Source: Aeromonas sanarellii
GTDB lineage: Bacteria > Pseudomonadota > Gammaproteobacteria > Enterobacterales > Aeromonadaceae
Direction: 5' to 3'
Length of the DNA stretch: 64,000 bases
Assembly: GCF_000820085.1 (NCBI RefSeq)
Contig: NZ_CDBN01000094.1
Coordinates: forward strand, 1-64,000
The notes under the pieces were generated by a model. It searched no databases. It was not told the origin of the DNA and saw nothing but the letters and a program-made list of their open reading frames with translations. Numbering within the stretch: position 1 is the first letter of the stretch; every line of letters starts with the position of its first letter. Made by a program: the position numbers and the translations under genes. Positions 60,820-64,000 of this stretch are shown here, one piece after another.

Positions 60820-62521
60820 AGAAGTCCCTCGCGGAGTCGATGACCGGGGCTATGATGCCGGCGCGAATGACGAAATCGCCGAAGCACTCGCCCGGGTTGC
60901 GATCCTTGGCCCAGCGGCCGATCAGGGTGTCGAGCTCCGCCAGGATCTGCGGCTCCGTGATGTTCTCCAGATGCAGGCGCGGGATGCGGGTCCCCTCGAG
61001 GTTGCCCCCCAGGTGCAGGTTGTAGCGTCCCGGCGCCTTGCCCACCAGCCCCACTTCCGCCAGCATGGCGCGACCGCAGCCATTGGGGCAGCCGGTGACC
61101 CGGAAGATGATGGCGTCATCCGCCAGACCGTGCTTGGCCAGCAAGCCCTCGATGTCGGTGACGAAGGCGGGTAACATGCGCTCGGCCTCGGCCATCGCCA
61201 GCGGACAGGTGGGCAGGGCCACGCAGGCCATGGACTGCTTGCGCTGCTCGCTCACGCCGTCATCCAGCAGGCCGTACTGGCGCGCCAGGGCTTCGATGCG
61301 GGCCTTCTCACCGGCAGGCACGCCCGCGATGATGAGGTTCTGGTTGGCGGTCAGGCGGAAGTCACCCTGATGCACCTTGGCGATCTCCAGCATGCCGGTC
61401 TTGAGGGGCTTGCCCGGGAAGTCCAGCAGGCGGCCGTTCTCGATGAAGAGGGTGAGGTGGTGCTTGCCGTCGATCCCCTCCACCCAGCCGAAGCGATCGC
61501 CACGGCTGGTGAACTCATAGGGGCGAACCGGCCCGAACTGGATGCCGGCGCGGCTCTCCACCTCGGCCTTGAAAGCCTCGACGCCGACGCGCTCCAGGGT
61601 GTACTTGGTCTTGGCGTTCTTGCGGTTGACCCGGTTGCCCCAATCGCGCTGGGTGCTGACCACGGCGGCCGCCACTTCCAGCACGTGAGAGAGCGGGATG
61701 AAGCCAAAGTCGCTCGCCTTGCGCGGGTAGGTGCTGGTATCGCCATGGGTCATGGCGAGACCCCCGCCCACCAGCACGTTGAAGCCCACCAGCTTGCCGT
61801 GATCGCTAATGGCCACGAAGTTGAGATCGTTGGCGTGGATATCCACGTCGTTGTGGGGCGGGATCACGACCGTCGTCTTGAACTTGCGCGGCAGGTAGGT
61901 GGAACCCAGGATCGGCTCCTCGTCACCCCCCAGCTTCTCGCCGTCCAGCCAGATCTCCACATAGGCGCGGGTCTTGGGCAGCAGGTGTTCGGAGATCTTC
62001 TTGGCCCACTCGTAGGCCTCCTGGTGCAGCTCGGACTCCACCGGGTTGCTGGTGCACAGCACGTTGCGGTTCACGTCGCCCGCGGTGGCTATGCTGTCGA
62101 TGCCGGTGCTGTTGAGGGTCTGGTGCATCAGCTTGATGTCTCGCTTGAGTACGCCATGGAACTGGAAGGTCTGGCGGGTGGTCAGGCGGATGCTGCCGTA
62201 GAGGCTGTGCTCTTCGGCGAACTTGTCGATCACCTGCCACTGGGCCGGGGTGATGATGCCGCCCGGCAGGCGGGCGCGCAGCATGACGTTGTGCAGGGGC
62301 TCCAGCTTCTGGGCCGCGCGCTCCGGGCGGATGTCGCGGTCATCCTGCTGGTACATGCCGTGGAAGCGGATCAGCTGGAAGTTGTCGCCGTTGAAGCCAC
62401 CGGTGAGGGGATCCTGCAGATCCTCGGCTATGGTGCCGCGCAGGAAGTTGCTCTCGCGCTTGAGGCGCTCGTTGTCGGAGAGCGGCCCTTCGACCGGTCC
62501 CGGAATCGTTTTTTTGCTCAT
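60809..62521 (-). CDS. cysI: Sulfite reductase hemoprotein beta-subunit
   Basis: The 570-residue protein is the same length as E. coli CysI. It binds siroheme and a 4Fe-4S cluster through CVALPTC and CPNGC near residues 434–440 and 479–483. N-terminal ferredoxin-like and siroheme-binding segments include [13 protein letters not shown] and [13 protein letters not shown]. It reduces sulfite to sulfide with electrons from CysJ. Start and cysJ stop share one base. Confidence 0.96.
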   Translation of the reverse strand: MSKKTIPGPVEGPLSDNERLKRESNFLRGTIAEDLQDPLTGGFNGDNFQLIRFHGMYQQDDRDIRPERAAQKLEPLHNVMLRARLPGGIITPAQWQVIDKFAEEHSLYGSIRLTTRQTFQFHGVLKRDIKLMHQTLNSTGIDSIATAGDVNRNVLCTSNPVESELHQEAYEWAKKISEHLLPKTRAYVEIWLDGEKLGGDEEPILGSTYLPRKFKTTVVIPPHNDVDIHANDLNFVAISDHGKLVGFNVLVGGGLAMTHGDTSTYPRKASDFGFIPLSHVLEVAAAVVSTQRDWGNRVNRKNAKTKYTLERVGVEAFKAEVESRAGIQFGPVRPYEFTSRGDRFGWVEGIDGKHHLTLFIENGRLLDFPGKPLKTGMLEIAKVHQGDFRLTANQNLIIAGVPAGEKARIEALARQYGLLDDGVSEQRKQSMACVALPTCPLAMAEAERMLPAFVTDIEGLLAKHGLADDAIIFRVTGCPNGCGRAMLAEVGLVGKAPGRYNLHLGGNLEGTRIPRLHLENITEPQILAELDTLIGRWAKDRNPGECFGDFVIRAGIIAPVIDSARDFYAA

Positions 62522-64000
62522 CAGTAGACATCCCTTTGATAACGTTTGGCACGACGCAATTCGCTCAGATACTCTTCCGCCTCCTCACGGCTCTTGTGGC
62601 CGTGTTCGGCAATCACATCCAGCAGGGCCTCCTGCACATCCTTCGCCATGTGGTTGGCGTCGCCGCACACATAGAAGTGAGCGCCTGCTTCCAGCCACTG
62701 GTAGAGCTCGAGCCCGGCTTCGCGCAGTCTGTCCTGTACATAGATCTTGTGGCCCTGATCCCGGCTGAAGGCCAGGGAAATTTTCGACAGCAGGCCCGAT
62801 TTCACATAACGCTGCCACTCCACCTGATAGAGGAAGTCCTGGGTGAAGTGGGGGTTGCCGAAGAAGAGCCAGTTCTTGCCCTCTGCCCCCTGGGCTTCCC
62901 GCTCCTGCATAAAGGCGCGGAAGGGGGCGATGCCGGTGCCCGGACCCACCATGATGACGGGGGTGTCGGGGTTTTGCGGCAGGCGGAAATTGTCGTTGTG
63001 CTCCACGAAGACCCGTACCTCGGCATTTTCCGGCAGACGGTCCGCCAGATAGGAGGAGGCGCCGCCTGAGCGCACAGTGCCATCTTCCTGCGGGTAGCGC
63101 ACCACGCCGACGGTCAGGTGTACCTCCTCTTCCACCTCGCTCTGGGCGGAGGCGATGGAGTAGAGGCGGGGAGTGAGGGGGCGCAGCAGCGCGATCAGTT
63201 GATCGGCACTCAAGGAAGCCGGGAAGCGTTTCAGTACGTCCACCACCTGGGCGCTGGCCACCAGGGCGTTGATCTGGGCCTTGTCACCGGCCAGATCCTT
63301 CAGTGCCGCGTTGCCCGCGATCTCGGCGAGGCCCGTGATAAAGCCCCCGTGCAGCCGGGTCAGCTCGTAGTGGCGGGTCAGGGCGTCCTTCAGGTTGCCA
63401 TGGGGGGTGGCCTCGTCACCGGTCAGACCGGCCAGGGCCAGCACTTCTCCCACGAGATCCGCGTCGTTGTCGAACCAGATACCGAGCGCATCTCCCGGTT
63501 GATAGGTGATGCCGGACTCTTCCAGGTTGATCTCGATATGGTGGATGTCCTTGGTGGAGTCGCGGCCGGTGATCTTCTGGTTCACCGAGAGCCGTGCCGG
63601 GAAGGGGTTCTCCTTGTGGTACTGGCTGTGGCCGACGGCGGCCTGCACCGCGCCCGCCACGCTGGCGGTCGCGGCGCCTGCGGACAGGGTGGCGGCGACC
63701 GCCGCAACGGCCTGTTCGCCCCAGGCCTTGGCGGCATCCTGATAATCCACATCCAGGCTCGCAAGCTCATAAATGCGCTCACCACCGGCTTTTGACAGGA
63801 AGCCGTCGAAATCCTTGCCGGTCTGGCAGAAGAACTCGTAGGAGCTGTCACCCAGCCCCAGCACGGCGAACCTGAGGCCGTCCAGCTTGCCGACCTTGCC
63901 CTTCTTGAGCTGCTCGAACAGATCGACGGCGCTCTCGGGGGGCTCCCCCTCCCCGTAAGTGCTCACTACCACCAGCAGGTGGGTCTCTTTCTTGAGTTGC
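62521..64000 (-). CDS. cysJ: Sulfite reductase flavoprotein alpha-subunit (5' end cut by window edge)
   Basis: About 493 codons are present. The segment starts inside the N-terminal flavodoxin (FMN) domain ([36 protein letters not shown]). A linker follows, then the FAD/NADPH domain with [39 protein letters not shown] and the C-terminal [14 protein letters not shown]-type motif, ending RYQRDVY. It passes electrons from NADPH to CysI. The start codon is outside the window. Confidence 0.95.
   Translation of the reverse strand, partial: QLKKETHLLVVVSTYGEGEPPESAVDLFEQLKKGKVGKLDGLRFAVLGLGDSSYEFFCQTGKDFDGFLSKAGGERIYELASLDVDYQDAAKAWGEQAVAAVAATLSAGAATASVAGAVQAAVGHSQYHKENPFPARLSVNQKITGRDSTKDIHHIEINLEESGITYQPGDALGIWFDNDADLVGEVLALAGLTGDEATPHGNLKDALTRHYELTRLHGGFITGLAEIAGNAALKDLAGDKAQINALVASAQVVDVLKRFPASLSADQLIALLRPLTPRLYSIASAQSEVEEEVHLTVGVVRYPQEDGTVRSGGASSYLADRLPENAEVRVFVEHNDNFRLPQNPDTPVIMVGPGTGIAPFRAFMQEREAQGAEGKNWLFFGNPHFTQDFLYQVEWQRYVKSGLLSKISLAFSRDQGHKIYVQDRLREAGLELYQWLEAGAHFYVCGDANHMAKDVQEALLDVIAEHGHKSREEAEEYLSELRRAKRYQRDVY

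Overview
The window is a dense, roughly 60% G+C chromosomal segment from a gammaproteobacterium, most probably Aeromonas. The pointers are the pepD–gpt–frsA–crl–proBA neighbourhood, a TonB2-type energy system with a TtpC-like protein (known from Vibrio relatives), a YaaI–Mog neighbourhood and a gammaproteobacterial aryl polyene locus. The genus is inferred from gene content only; no rRNA, tRNA or CRISPR array was found.

Layout. 1–6071 (minus): a TonB2 energy-transduction operon (TonB-dependent receptor, DUF3450 protein, TtpC-like protein, ExbB2, ExbD2, TonB cut by the window edge). 6072–6808: an AT-rich gap. 6809–13037 (plus): a five-gene peptide ABC importer of the Yej type with two separate ATPases. 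13038–23104: a 39-residue microprotein gene, pepD, a 30-residue microprotein gene, gpt, frsA, crl, proBA, an L,D-transpeptidase-like gene, a universal stress gene and a solute-binding protein. 23143–24100: an RNA methyltransferase gene followed by four extra tandem 115-bp copies of its own 3' end. 24198–35137 (plus): an assimilatory nitrate/nitrite block (nasA, cobA, a NasT-like ANTAR regulator, nrtABC, nirBD). 35171–38021: pseudouridine catabolism (psuK, psuG) and an alpha carbonic anhydrase. 38022–38870: sparse, decayed sequence with a nuclease-gene remnant and a small repeat lipoprotein. 38909–56018: a complete aryl polyene pigment cluster (apeBA divergent from apeC–R, with an aromatic ammonia lyase between apeJ and apeK). 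56121–64000: yaaI-like, mog, a DUF3135 gene, a two-part ThrE-type exporter, folA, and cysH-cysI-cysJ, with cysJ cut by the edge.

The nitrate block shows layered nitrogen control that can be read from the DNA. An NtrC-like palindrome and a near-consensus sigma-54 promoter precede nasA. Both the nasA and nrtA leaders carry a hexaloop hairpin of the ANTAR-target type that shares bases with an intrinsic terminator, and the ANTAR gene lies between the two leaders. The enzymes form one route: periplasmic capture and ABC import of nitrate, reduction by NasA and then NirBD, with CobA supplying the siroheme precursor.

The most unusual theme is repeated 3'-end duplication. Three unrelated genes (a yejB-like permease, nrtB and the RNA methyltransferase gene) are each followed by one or more diverged copies of their own last 45–115 bp. 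Many differences are synonymous, and the distal copy often looks like the native gene end. This may be the scar of allele replacement or of repeated site-specific insertion at gene ends. I did not find a recombinase or a complete mobile element in the window.
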